This document shows, in pieces, positions 18,294 through 26,006 of a stretch of 64,000 bases of DNA. The stretch is taken from positions 124,001-188,000 of the forward strand of contig NZ_NRTA01000004.1 of the NCBI RefSeq assembly GCF_002286735.1, written 5' to 3'. The position numbers and the translations under genes are program-made. Below the pieces are notes generated by a model, which was not told the origin of the DNA, did no database searches, and was given only the letters and a program-made list of their open reading frames with translations. The first letter of the stretch is position 1, and each line of letters starts with the position of its first letter. The DNA comes from Leptolyngbya sp. BC1307 (lineage in GTDB: Bacteria > Cyanobacteriota > Cyanobacteriia > Phormidesmidales > Phormidesmidaceae).

Positions 18294-18641
18294 CTACCGA
18301 TAAGAGACAGGCTCCGAGGACGGTAGAGAAGCCGGGTAAGGATAGCTACCGTCCGGTTCAAAATCTTGACAGCCAATCGCTTGCTCCGAAAATGCCTCAA
18401 CTGGCCGCACTGAGCATTTTAGGCGGTAGTCACGAGTCGCATAGCAACAGCGGGCGCAGGGAATTTGATGCATTTGGCGAACATTGTCTAGGGCACTGCG
18501 AACAGCGGCAACTAAAGTCCAAGCCGCTAATGCCAGCGTTCCCCAAGCCAGCACCATGCACACAGCAGGCACCAGCGGGCGAATTAAAACAACCAGCCTG
18601 GCGAGCAGCACAAATATAAGTTGAAGAGCGTAATCTATCAA
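18294..18641 (-). CDS. Conserved cyanobacterial small protein: membrane anchor plus Cys-rich motif
   Basis: 115 residues. Residues 1-50 form one or two hydrophobic helices (ALQLIFVLLARLVVL, VCMVLAWGTLALAAW). Then comes a compact Cys segment, IPCARCCYATRDYRLKCSV, followed by EQAIGCQDFEP. The pattern (I)PC.RC......YRLKC...P......A..C.D(F/Y) is one I recognise from small cyanobacterial hypothetical proteins; four or five Cys residues could bind a metal. The start is weak (TTG 18641), and an internal ATG is possible. It overlaps several short frames on the other strand that look like shadows. Function unknown. Confidence 0.62.
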   Translation of the reverse strand: MIDYALQLIFVLLARLVVLIRPLVPAVCMVLAWGTLALAAWTLVAAVRSALDNVRQMHQIPCARCCYATRDYRLKCSVRPVEAFSEQAIGCQDFEPDGSYPYPASLPSSEPVSYR

Positions 18642-18781
18642 AGGCCAAATCTCCTGAGGCAGTCACCAGTTCCTCATCGATCCTAAGGTTCTTATCTCAG
18701 GGAGGGAACGGGTCTTCGCAGAAATTCAATGAATTTCATGAATACTATAGATTTGTTCAAGAAAGTGAACGGCGCTGCCTT

Positions 18782-19216
18782 TTATCTGCCCGCTGGGGGA
18801 GACTGACTTCTCAGTTTTTGAGCGATATCGGCGTGCATCAGCGCGATGTTAGGATCCCGCTGAATGGCCTGAAAGTAATGCTCACCGAGCGGGGTAGAAG
18901 AATGCTCGTTGGGTTTGAGCATGAGGCGAGCTTTTTCTAGCAAGATAGCAGCGCTCTCAGGCTCAACAGCGTCTTTTTTACGCAAGTCAAGCAGCTCGTC
19001 TATCTGAACGATGAATTTAGAAATCGGGCGCAGCCAGTCAAAAGCTGGGTCTTCGATCACCAAGCGAAAAAACTCGCCGCTATTGGCAATGGGGCCGTGG
19101 CTTTGCTCGTAGACAATGCGCTCCGAATCTAGCAGAGCTTTGTGCAGCCGCAGTAACTCGGGGCGAATCTCTTGCAGGCGAGTGATGGCCGGGTCGGTAG
19201 AGGGGTTGACACTCAT
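18782..19216 (-). CDS. Conserved hypothetical helical protein
   Basis: A 144-residue, mainly helical protein without signal peptide or membrane segment. It contains LLRLHKALLDSERIVYEQSHGPI, FRLVIEDPAFDWLRPISKFIVQIDELL and a C-terminal HYFQAIQRDPNIALMHADI. I recognise this as a small conserved bacterial family with no assigned function; the regular spacing of DPAFDWLRP and IDELL is its recognisable core. ATG 19216 is followed by a short variable leader. It is divergent from the alpha/beta hydrolase-like gene, with about 100 bp between the two starts. Confidence 0.75.
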   Translation of the reverse strand: MSVNPSTDPAITRLQEIRPELLRLHKALLDSERIVYEQSHGPIANSGEFFRLVIEDPAFDWLRPISKFIVQIDELLDLRKKDAVEPESAAILLEKARLMLKPNEHSSTPLGEHYFQAIQRDPNIALMHADIAQKLRSQSPPAGR

Positions 19217-19318
19217 GGGATACGGAGAAGTCGGCTTATCTACCCTAGCATTTTCACAGCATCCTAATGATTTGCTCTAGGGATTGACAGAGCGGTAAGC
19301 TCATACGACAGCAGCAGG

Positions 19319-20197
19319 GTGGGTAAAACGATGAAAGTTGGCGCGGTAGAAATTATGGACCGGGCCTGCGAGGCGGGCGGATTGCGGTGGGCCTACCGGG
19401 AAGCCGTGCCAATGAATAAAACTGACAGGCCGCCGGTTGTCCTGCTGCACGGCCTGGTTTCTCAGAGCTATAGCTGGCGCGGGGTGATGGCGCAGCTAGC
19501 GGCGGCTGGGATGAGATCTGTCGCCCCCGACTGGATTGGTCACGGCGCTTCAGCCAAACCAGAGAAGAGCGAGTTTGCCTATACCCCGGCGGCATTTGTC
19601 TCAGCCTTAGAAAGCTGGCTGCAGGCACTAGAGATTGAGCACTTTTATTTGGTTGTGCAGGGCTTCTTAGGCTCAGCCGGTCTGCTCTATGCAGCGCAGC
19701 ATCCTGAGCAAATTGAGCGACTGGTGATTTTAAACACGCCCCTGACAGCAGCGGCTAAGCTACCTTTTAAGCTAGCTCAAATGGGCATACCCCTGGTGGG
19801 CGACATGCTCACGCAAGATCCGTTGCTGGTAGACCGCACCCTGGAGGGCGCTGGCCCTTACGAAATTGCTGATCTGGACCTCGACATCTACCGGCGACCG
19901 TTTTTAAAGAGTTCAGAGGCGGGGCGATCGCTACTGGCCACCATCAAGCAACTGCAGCTCAAACAGACCCTGGCTGATATTGATCAGGGCTTTGAAAATT
20001 GGCCGGTGCCCACCCTGATTGCCTGGGGCATGGCCGATAAGTGGCTACCCGTGACCCTGGCTGAAACCTTTGCCCAAAACTCAGGCAGCAACGTAGAAAT
20101 CGCCAGACTTGAAGAGACTGGTCACTATGCTCAAGAAGACTGGGCCGAAAAAGTCAGCGAAACAATGGTGCCTTTTTTGCGTCGGATACAGCTATAG
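19319..20197 (+). CDS. Alpha/beta hydrolase-fold protein lacking the catalytic nucleophile
   Basis: 292 residues counted from GTG 19319; ATG 19331 is an alternative start. The oxyanion-hole strand VVLLHGLVSQSYSW (near residue 40), APDWIGHGASAKP and FAYTPAAFVSALESWL are typical of haloalkane-dehalogenase- or epoxide-hydrolase-like proteins. At the nucleophile elbow, where relatives have LVVQDWGG or GHSMGG, this protein reads LVVQGFLGSAG, so the nucleophile position is Gly115. The general-base region keeps its His (RLEETGHYAQED, His269). It is therefore either a non-catalytic member or uses an unusual mechanism. I believe the QGFLG variant occurs in other cyanobacterial members, which would mean it is not a local mutation. 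Confidence 0.85.
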   Translation: MGKTMKVGAVEIMDRACEAGGLRWAYREAVPMNKTDRPPVVLLHGLVSQSYSWRGVMAQLAAAGMRSVAPDWIGHGASAKPEKSEFAYTPAAFVSALESWLQALEIEHFYLVVQGFLGSAGLLYAAQHPEQIERLVILNTPLTAAAKLPFKLAQMGIPLVGDMLTQDPLLVDRTLEGAGPYEIADLDLDIYRRPFLKSSEAGRSLLATIKQLQLKQTLADIDQGFENWPVPTLIAWGMADKWLPVTLAETFAQNSGSNVEIARLEETGHYAQEDWAEKVSETMVPFLRRIQL

Positions 20198-20382
20198 CAA
20201 TTGTCAGCTATAGCGAGTGCCATCTCTACCCACCGTCTCTACCCATAGAAAGTAGTCGCAGACTCAAAATGCTCATACGCTGGTCGCAGCCTAGTGTGAT
20301 GCTGAATACTCGCTAGCCAGTATAGGTACGCTATCTTAAGCTACTTAAAATAGTCTGCTCAAGCCATTTGCCCGTGGGCACT

Positions 20383-21408
20383 ATGGCTCTATGGGTTTTG
20401 CAAGCTGTACGCCCCTACGCTTCAACAACAATGCTGCTTTCTTCCAACCGTGTTTCTACCAGCTCCGCTTCTACTAACTCTGCTCACACCCATCAAGGTT
20501 CTGCGCAGGTTCCCAGTCGGCTAAATCAGCTCAGCTATAGAGCAACTCAATCGCTGGTGTATCCACTGGCTGACTGGCGACGGCAGTTGGCTCAGCGATC
20601 GCAACCCCAAGAGATTATCAATCAAAAAGAGCTGCGCGTCGTGGGGATGCGCCGCACGGGCAACCACGCCATCATCACCTGGATAGAGCGACAGCAGCCA
20701 GGCACCACCTACCATCTCAATAATGTCGCGGCGGGTACTAACCCGTATCGCTATAAATCTAACAACCTGCGCCGGTACCATCCTCAGCATGGCAAGATGG
20801 CCGCCGTCTATCAGCGACAGGCCGCAGGAGAATTGATCAAGCGTGACTGCTTGATTCTCAGCTACGAAGACTGGGGCCTAGAGCAGGTAACTCAGCCTCG
20901 CTTTGAGCGCAACCGCACGCTTTACTTGGGTAAAAGTGCCCAGCAGCTAGACGTTTTGATTCTGCGTGACCCGTTCAATCTCTTCGCTAGCCGCCTGAAG
21001 CAAAACTTTATAGAGACTAAGTCTAAAACGGCCTCTATGGTAGATATGTGGCTAGCGTACGCCAGAGAATTTGCGGGCGAGAGCGGCTACCTGCAGCCAG
21101 ACCGGGTCTGCATTAACTACAACCGGTGGTTTGCTGATGTCAACTACCGGCGCGAGCTAGCAGACCAGCTAGGGTTAGTATTTTCCGATGCTGGGCTGAG
21201 GCATGTCCCGTCTTTAGGCGGCGGCAGCTCTTTTAGCGGCACTCGTCACAGCGGTCAGGCCGGGTGCTTAGATGTGACCAATCGCTGGCGACACTTTGCC
21301 GATAACCCAGCCTTTCGTCAGCTCTTTCAAAACGAGGAGATCTGGCACTATTCGACGCAGATCTTTGGCGACCTTCCCGACACCGAAACTCTGCGGTCAG
21401 CTAGCTAA
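20383..21408 (+). CDS. Sulfotransferase-like P-loop protein
   Basis: A probable PAPS-dependent sulfotransferase. After about 85 unconserved residues the core starts with LRVVGMRRTGNHAIITWI, the 5'-phosphosulfate-binding loop form found in bacterial sulfotransferase-like proteins. VLILRDPFNLFASRLKQ near residue 193 corresponds to the 3'-phosphate-binding motif (Arg and the following Ser). The C-terminal part has the expected RWRHFADNPAF segment. The acceptor is unknown; sulfated polysaccharide is a common role in cyanobacteria. The frame opens at TTG 20368; ATG 20383 is the first ATG, and ATG 20431 is also possible. The N-terminal Ser/Thr-rich stretch suggests the true start may be downstream. 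Confidence 0.78.
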   Translation: MALWVLQAVRPYASTTMLLSSNRVSTSSASTNSAHTHQGSAQVPSRLNQLSYRATQSLVYPLADWRRQLAQRSQPQEIINQKELRVVGMRRTGNHAIITWIERQQPGTTYHLNNVAAGTNPYRYKSNNLRRYHPQHGKMAAVYQRQAAGELIKRDCLILSYEDWGLEQVTQPRFERNRTLYLGKSAQQLDVLILRDPFNLFASRLKQNFIETKSKTASMVDMWLAYAREFAGESGYLQPDRVCINYNRWFADVNYRRELADQLGLVFSDAGLRHVPSLGGGSSFSGTRHSGQAGCLDVTNRWRHFADNPAFRQLFQNEEIWHYSTQIFGDLPDTETLRSAS

Positions 21409-21432
21409 CCGGGATCACATAACTCACCATCA

Positions 21433-22563
21433 CTAGAAATCAACGCCGCGCTTGAGTTCGATGCCTCGCTCAGCATAGTGCTTATGGCAAAACACCTCTG
21501 AGTGGGCGCTCGCTAGCTGGAAGTAAGCCGGCTGATTTTTGCAGCGCCCCGTGATAATGACCTCGGTGTCTTTGGGCTTACGCAGCAGCGTCTGAATGAT
21601 CGGCTCTTCCGGGATTAGCTCTAAGTCTACGGTGGGGTTAAGTTCGTCTAGAATGATCGTCTTGTAGAGACCTGAGGCGATCGCCGTCCCCGCGAGTTCC
21701 CACCCCCGCTCGGCTTCAATATAGTCAATCGGCTGCTGCTGACCGCGCCAGACAATCGCATCGCGACCGCAGCGCTGGTGGTCTACCAGGTGCGGATAGC
21801 TTTTGCGCAGGGCAGCGATCGCTGCGTCTTCGGTATAGCCCTGACCGCCTTTTAGCCACTGAATAATCATCACCCGGTGAGACTTGTCTTGACCGATGCC
21901 TCGCCCGATTGCCTGCAAAGCTTTGCCCAGCGCACTCGTAGACTTGCCCTTACCGTCACCGGTATAGATTTCAATCCCTTCGATGCCCATATCAGCGGCG
22001 CTCTGATGGATTTGCGGCTTCATCTCTGAGTGCAAATCAGCAATCTCTATGAGCTGTGGGGGTGCGCCGCGACCAGTGGCAATAATCTCTAGATGCTCAG
22101 GCTTATTTTTCAGCGACTTGACCACATCGCTAATCGAGAGCAGGTCAAGGTCTAGCACCGGGTTAATCTCATCAAGGACGACCACCGAGTAAAGGCCAGA
22201 GGCGATCGCCCCTTTAGCTACATCCCAACCCCGCTGTGCCTCCTGCTTGTCAAAGGTCGTAATCGCCTCCGGCCCAAAAAACTCAGCCCGCCCGGTACGC
22301 ACCTGGTCGATTAAATGCGGAAAGCCTCGCTGCAGCGCTTCAATCGCGGCATCTTCGTCATAGGTACGCCCTGGCCCTTTGAGAAAACGCAGCAGCAGCA
22401 CCCGGCTCTGCATAAAGTGATGGATGCCCAGGCCAATAGAGCGCAGCACCACGCCCAGCGCTACCTGCGATTTGCCTTTCCCTTCACCGTCGTAAAGATG
22501 AATCTGACCGGTGAGGCGTTCGGAAGTCGTTTGGGCAGTGCGGATGCCAATAGCTTTAGGCAT
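21433..22563 (-). CDS. Double-domain CobO/BtuR-type corrinoid adenosyltransferase
   Basis: It transfers the adenosyl group of ATP to a cob(I)yrinic acid-type corrinoid. The 376-residue protein is a tandem duplication. Domain 1 covers about residues 1-190 with Walker A GEGKGKSQ; domain 2 about 195-376 with Walker A GDGKGKST. Each half repeats the same series: LLRFLKGPGRTYDEDAAIEAL versus IIQWLKGGQGYTEDAAIAAL, VVLDEINPVLDL versus IILDELNPTVDL, and ATGRG versus ITGRC. Single-domain CobO has about 200 residues, so this is a fusion of two copies; domain 1 has the more altered P-loop (Gln for Thr), so only domain 2 may be active. The frame extends to 22629, but the family N-terminus fits ATG 22563. 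Confidence 0.9.
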   Translation of the reverse strand: MPKAIGIRTAQTTSERLTGQIHLYDGEGKGKSQVALGVVLRSIGLGIHHFMQSRVLLLRFLKGPGRTYDEDAAIEALQRGFPHLIDQVRTGRAEFFGPEAITTFDKQEAQRGWDVAKGAIASGLYSVVVLDEINPVLDLDLLSISDVVKSLKNKPEHLEIIATGRGAPPQLIEIADLHSEMKPQIHQSAADMGIEGIEIYTGDGKGKSTSALGKALQAIGRGIGQDKSHRVMIIQWLKGGQGYTEDAAIAALRKSYPHLVDHQRCGRDAIVWRGQQQPIDYIEAERGWELAGTAIASGLYKTIILDELNPTVDLELIPEEPIIQTLLRKPKDTEVIITGRCKNQPAYFQLASAHSEVFCHKHYAERGIELKRGVDF

Positions 22564-22773
22564 AGTAATGCTCTGAGAAAGGCCGGAGCGGGCTGTATAT
22601 AGAAATAGAACTGCGAAATAGAACTGCACGGGTTCTTAGTTTAACAGCGCAGACTTCGCTGTTATTTCAACGGCCAGATAGTTTTTGTTGTCAAAAGCGG
22701 TTTGGGCCGCCGTTGTGAGCGCTGTCGATAGAAAGTCCTATGAAAAAAATCAGGTTCGGAGGATAATCCCTGA

Positions 22774-23340
22774 AATACGGTATATTTTCCTGCTGTTTTC
22801 TCTACCAGGCTTGCTTCAACTCTGATCGGGGTGACTTCGCGCCGAGTGCTAGATACCGGGTATGGCAAGCAACTTAGCTGGTCAAAGTATTCATGGCTAG
22901 ATATCTGGAGCGTATGGGACTCGTACTGGTATCTAGACATTGCTCAAAACGGCTACTCCACAGTCAGCAGCATTCCTGGCAATCCAGGTCAGACCAATTT
23001 CCCCTTTTTTCCGCTCTACCTTTTGCTGATGAAGCTCTTGGGCCAGCTGACCGGAGGTGAATACTTCTTCGCTGGAATCTCTATCTCTAATTGTTTGTCT
23101 GCTGGTCTCTGGCTATCTGCTGTACCAGCTGATCGAGCCAGACACTGACTGCAAAACGGCCCGGCTAGCGGTTAAATATCTTCTGCTATATCCAGTTTCC
23201 TTCATCCTCTCGGGCGTGTTTACCGAATCACTTTACCTCTGTCTGATGCTGCTTTGCTTTTACCTGGCAAAACGCCGCCGCCGGGTGCTCGCAGGGGCCG
23301 CCAGCATCCGGCCTGGGATGACGCGCTGACGCTTTTTCTG
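22774..23340 (+). pseudogene. Decayed PIG-V-like mannosyltransferase (frameshifted)
   Basis: Frame 1 from about 22774 reads a membrane-protein N-terminus and then WDSYWYLDIAQNGYS and NFPFFPLYLLLMKLLG, the hallmark segments of PIG-V/GPI-mannosyltransferase-2-like proteins (WDS..Y..IA..GY and FFPLYP). Around 23085-23100 the homologous reading jumps to frame 2 and continues as VCLLVSGYLLYQLIE, then YPVSFILSGVFTESLYL and LCFYLAKRRR, stopping at about 23331. The remaining 250 or so residues of a normal protein are missing; the next 200 bp hold only broken frames. No good start codon precedes the conserved region either. The frameshift is one base, so a sequencing error could account for it, but not for the lost C-terminus. 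Confidence 0.75.
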
Positions 23341-23548
23341 GGCTGTTTGCAGGGCGGGCTCATGGTGTACTGGTGTATGGGCCGATCACTGGTAGTTTAA
23401 TGGTTGACCAGTTTGATTGACCCGCTTTGATTGGCCTGGGCATAGGTACGCTAACACCCAGGCGTTTCCGCGCATCTACCTAGCCCAAACGACCCGCCAG
23501 GCTATACCCTATGGCAAGTATGTAAAAAAGTTGATGCGCGTCTCTGTC

Positions 23549-24121
23549 ATGGAATACGAACCGATATTGCCACTGAGAGCGATCGCCTTTCAAATCTTAT
23601 TTTTGATGGTGGCGATCGCCATAGAGGCGGGTATCTTTCGGCAGCGGCTGCGACTGGGCTTTCAGACCAGTGTGCAATACACCCTCTTAATCAACCTGGC
23701 AGCGGTTGTCGTTGGCTGGGCCGCCTTTTTGATCATCGAGCCGCTGTCGCCGCCGCCCCTCAAGGCTCAGATTATCAGCTATGTACTCTTCGACCGACTG
23801 CTACTCAACGGCTGGACAGCCCAAGCAGGCGGGACGATTTTTGCAGTGGGGCTGGTGGCTTTTTTTGTCACATTTTTTATCAAGGCCAAAGGACTGGAGC
23901 TGATCATGCGCTCAGACAGCACCTGGGGAGTGCCTAAAACGACTAAGCCCTTTTCTCAGCTGCCGCGAGACCAGCGCTACGCCCGCGCTCGCGAAGGTCG
24001 CAACGAAGCGCAACAGGCGGTTTCTGACTTTACCGATACGGTGATTTTGGCCAATGCCGCCAGCTTTAGTGCCATTTTGCTACTGCTGTTGCTACGAGCC
24101 TTTGCGGAGGACTGGGTCTAA
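23549..24121 (+). CDS. fraC: Filament integrity protein FraC
   Basis: In Anabaena, FraC, FraD and FraE are needed for filament integrity and septal-junction (cell-to-cell channel) function. The 190-residue protein begins MEYEPILPLRAIAFQILFLMVAIAIEAG and has three hydrophobic segments (about residues 10-30, 38-60 and 85-110), then a cytoplasmic charged stretch RDQRYARAREGRNEAQQAVSDF and a last membrane helix near the C-terminus. Length is close to the roughly 180 residues of Anabaena FraC. The frame is open from 23417 but ATG 23549 gives the conserved start. It overlaps fraD by one base (TAATG), and fraE follows, matching the fraCDE operon. Assignment rests on gene order plus remembered sequence pattern. 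Confidence 0.8.
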   Translation: MEYEPILPLRAIAFQILFLMVAIAIEAGIFRQRLRLGFQTSVQYTLLINLAAVVVGWAAFLIIEPLSPPPLKAQIISYVLFDRLLLNGWTAQAGGTIFAVGLVAFFVTFFIKAKGLELIMRSDSTWGVPKTTKPFSQLPRDQRYARAREGRNEAQQAVSDFTDTVILANAASFSAILLLLLLRAFAEDWV

Positions 24122-25122
24122 TGCAAGATATGCTGCGAGACATCGGCGAACAGATGAGAACGCTGTTCTGGCCAGATCGCTACTTCGCCTGGCAAACCCT
24201 GCTGCTGCTCAGCCTTTTCTCACTCCTGACAGCGACTGCGCTCGAAACCCTCAGCGCTGAGGAAGAGCCCTTTCAGGTTGAGTTGCTCAGCACATTGAGC
24301 TGGATCTTTCTAGTCTCAGCCATCTGGTGGGCCTTATCCGAAAATCCCGTCCGAGTCGGTGGCTTCTCGATCAGTCCCTGGATTACCGGCGCGGTGCTGT
24401 GTCTGTTTTTATTTGAGCCCTGGTCAACGGCTGATCGGCTGCGCTGGTCGATTTCTAGTTGGCCGCTGATTTCTACAACGATTAAGGCACTGCCCTATTT
24501 CGTTAATTGGGAGCTAGAGGCCAAGCTGCCCAAAAGCCATGACCGCTCAGCGCTGCTCATGACGCTGCTGATCAATCTCCTGCTGACCAGCTGGATTTTG
24601 TTTTGCTTCCGGGTGCAAGATTGGGTGTCTAATTACCCCAGTTTGTTGGTTAGTGACTTAGATAGAAGCGCTTTTGTCACTGACTTTAACGCTGATCGCA
24701 ACCAGCAGCCTCAGGGTGTCCCACTATTAGAGAGCACTGCCGATGCCATTGCCGAAGAGCTGAATGGCCAGCCCTGGTATCAGACTGAGCGCTGGCTCTA
24801 CACTCGCCAAGAGCGCCTCGAAGCCATCTCCCAGCGGACGGTCAACTCATTTTCTGCCCCCGCTGAAAAGTCGTTTTGGCGAATTGAAGTCCCCCCGATT
24901 AAGCGATCAGGCGACGGCTACCTGCTGAAATTACAGGCTCAATGGCTGGGGCCAGTTTCCCGCGACCGGCGTTTCTTTTTAGAAAAAGACTGCAAAATTG
25001 TGCCGCAAGATCGGCTTCGGCCAGTCCCCACAGAAGCCGACCAGCCGCCGCCAACTTCTCAAATTACCGCTGTAGACTGTGGCGAAGAGCCGCCCGTAGT
25101 GCAGTGGACGGGTGATCCTTAG
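24121..25122 (+). CDS. fraD: Septal junction protein FraD
   Basis: FraD forms the plug module of septal junctions in Anabaena. This 333-residue protein has a short cytoplasmic start, about five hydrophobic segments in residues 18-175 (WQTLLLLSLFSLLTATAL, LSWIFLVSAIWWAL, ISPWITGAVLCLFLF and others), then a soluble C-terminal domain from about residue 180 ending in a Cys-bearing tail (VDCGEEPPVV). Size and layout match Anabaena FraD (about 340 residues, five membrane helices, periplasmic C-domain). The start codon overlaps the fraC stop and fraE begins 62 bp downstream. Three Cys residues in the soluble part (one in the membrane region, two near KDCKIV and VDCG) could form a disulfide in the periplasm. 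Confidence 0.8.
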   Translation: MQDMLRDIGEQMRTLFWPDRYFAWQTLLLLSLFSLLTATALETLSAEEEPFQVELLSTLSWIFLVSAIWWALSENPVRVGGFSISPWITGAVLCLFLFEPWSTADRLRWSISSWPLISTTIKALPYFVNWELEAKLPKSHDRSALLMTLLINLLLTSWILFCFRVQDWVSNYPSLLVSDLDRSAFVTDFNADRNQQPQGVPLLESTADAIAEELNGQPWYQTERWLYTRQERLEAISQRTVNSFSAPAEKSFWRIEVPPIKRSGDGYLLKLQAQWLGPVSRDRRFFLEKDCKIVPQDRLRPVPTEADQPPPTSQITAVDCGEEPPVVQWTGDP

Positions 25123-25184
25123 CCCGTTAATCGAGAACACTGCTTTGGGCACTGTTAGCAAAAGAAATACTCAAAAGGTGAGTG

Positions 25185-25991
25185 ATGGAGTCTACTTTGA
25201 CATCGTTTTCTATGGTCTGGGCCAGAATTTGGACGGTTGCTCGCAACGTATTTTTAGAAGTGTTGCGCGATCGCATTCTCTATGTCGTTGGCGTATTTGG
25301 GCTGGTAATGGTGATGGCGATCGCCCTACTGCCCGAAGTTGCCGCTGGCACTGAAAACAAACTCATCCTCGATACCGGCCTAGCTGCCATCAATCTGCTG
25401 TCTCTCTTTGTCGTGGTCTTTATCGGCACCGGCCTGATCAACAAAGAGATTGAGAAAAAAACGGTGCTGGTACTAATTGCCAAGCCCGTCAGCCGCCTGG
25501 AATTTATCTTAGGTAAACATCTGGGCCTGAGTCTGGTAATGGCAGTGCTGATCGCCTCGCTCACAGCCGTCATGCTTGGCTTACTGACTTTTAGCGGCGT
25601 CCCCTTTCAGCTCGATCTGATGCTGCTGGCCGTCCTGTTCATGTTTTTAGAAATGGTGCTGCTGATTGCGGCGGCGATGATGTTTGGCGTCGTCACCAGC
25701 AACGTCCTCGCGACCCTGATGACGCTAGCTATTTTTGCCGTCGGCCACGAAACGCGCAACATTCTAGAGCTAGACAAAATCGCAGAAAGCGAGAACTTTC
25801 GCCGCATCGCCGAAGGACTATTCCTCATCCTGCCTGACTTAGAGCGGCTAAACCTCAAAAATGAAATCGCCAATGGCTTTGTCGCTCCCCCGAGCGGCAG
25901 CGGTCTGCTCGAAAATGCGGCCTACGGTCTCATTTACACGGCGCTGCTGCTGACCGTGACGGTAGCCGTGTTTGAACGACGGCAGTTCTAG
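25185..25991 (+). CDS. fraE: FraE-like ABC-2 type membrane permease
   Basis: Integral membrane subunit of an ABC exporter-like system, third gene of the fraCDE operon. The protein has about 268 residues and six hydrophobic segments. It begins with a cytoplasmic VARNVFLEVLRDRILYVVGVFG, followed by the ABC-2 signature area FVVVFIGTGLINKEIEKKTVLVLIAKPVSR written here in two parts: GTGLINKEIEKKTV and AKPVSRLEFILGKHLG. No ATPase gene lies nearby. In Anabaena loss of FraE gives filament fragmentation. ATG 25185 is preferred to GTG 25182, with an AAGGTGAG ribosome site directly upstream. Confidence 0.82.
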   Translation: MESTLTSFSMVWARIWTVARNVFLEVLRDRILYVVGVFGLVMVMAIALLPEVAAGTENKLILDTGLAAINLLSLFVVVFIGTGLINKEIEKKTVLVLIAKPVSRLEFILGKHLGLSLVMAVLIASLTAVMLGLLTFSGVPFQLDLMLLAVLFMFLEMVLLIAAAMMFGVVTSNVLATLMTLAIFAVGHETRNILELDKIAESENFRRIAEGLFLILPDLERLNLKNEIANGFVAPPSGSGLLENAAYGLIYTALLLTVTVAVFERRQF

Positions 25992-26006
25992 CGCTTCGTC
26001 ATCAGC

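Noticed and set aside
18392-18666. Plus- and minus-strand frames overlapping the 115-residue Cys-motif protein
   Set aside because: Neither has conserved features; the minus-strand frame at 18294-18641 has the recognisable membrane-plus-Cys pattern.
22662-22940. 92-codon minus-strand frame
   Set aside because: It lies antisense to the conserved N-terminal part of the PIG-V-like pseudogene and has no recognisable product.
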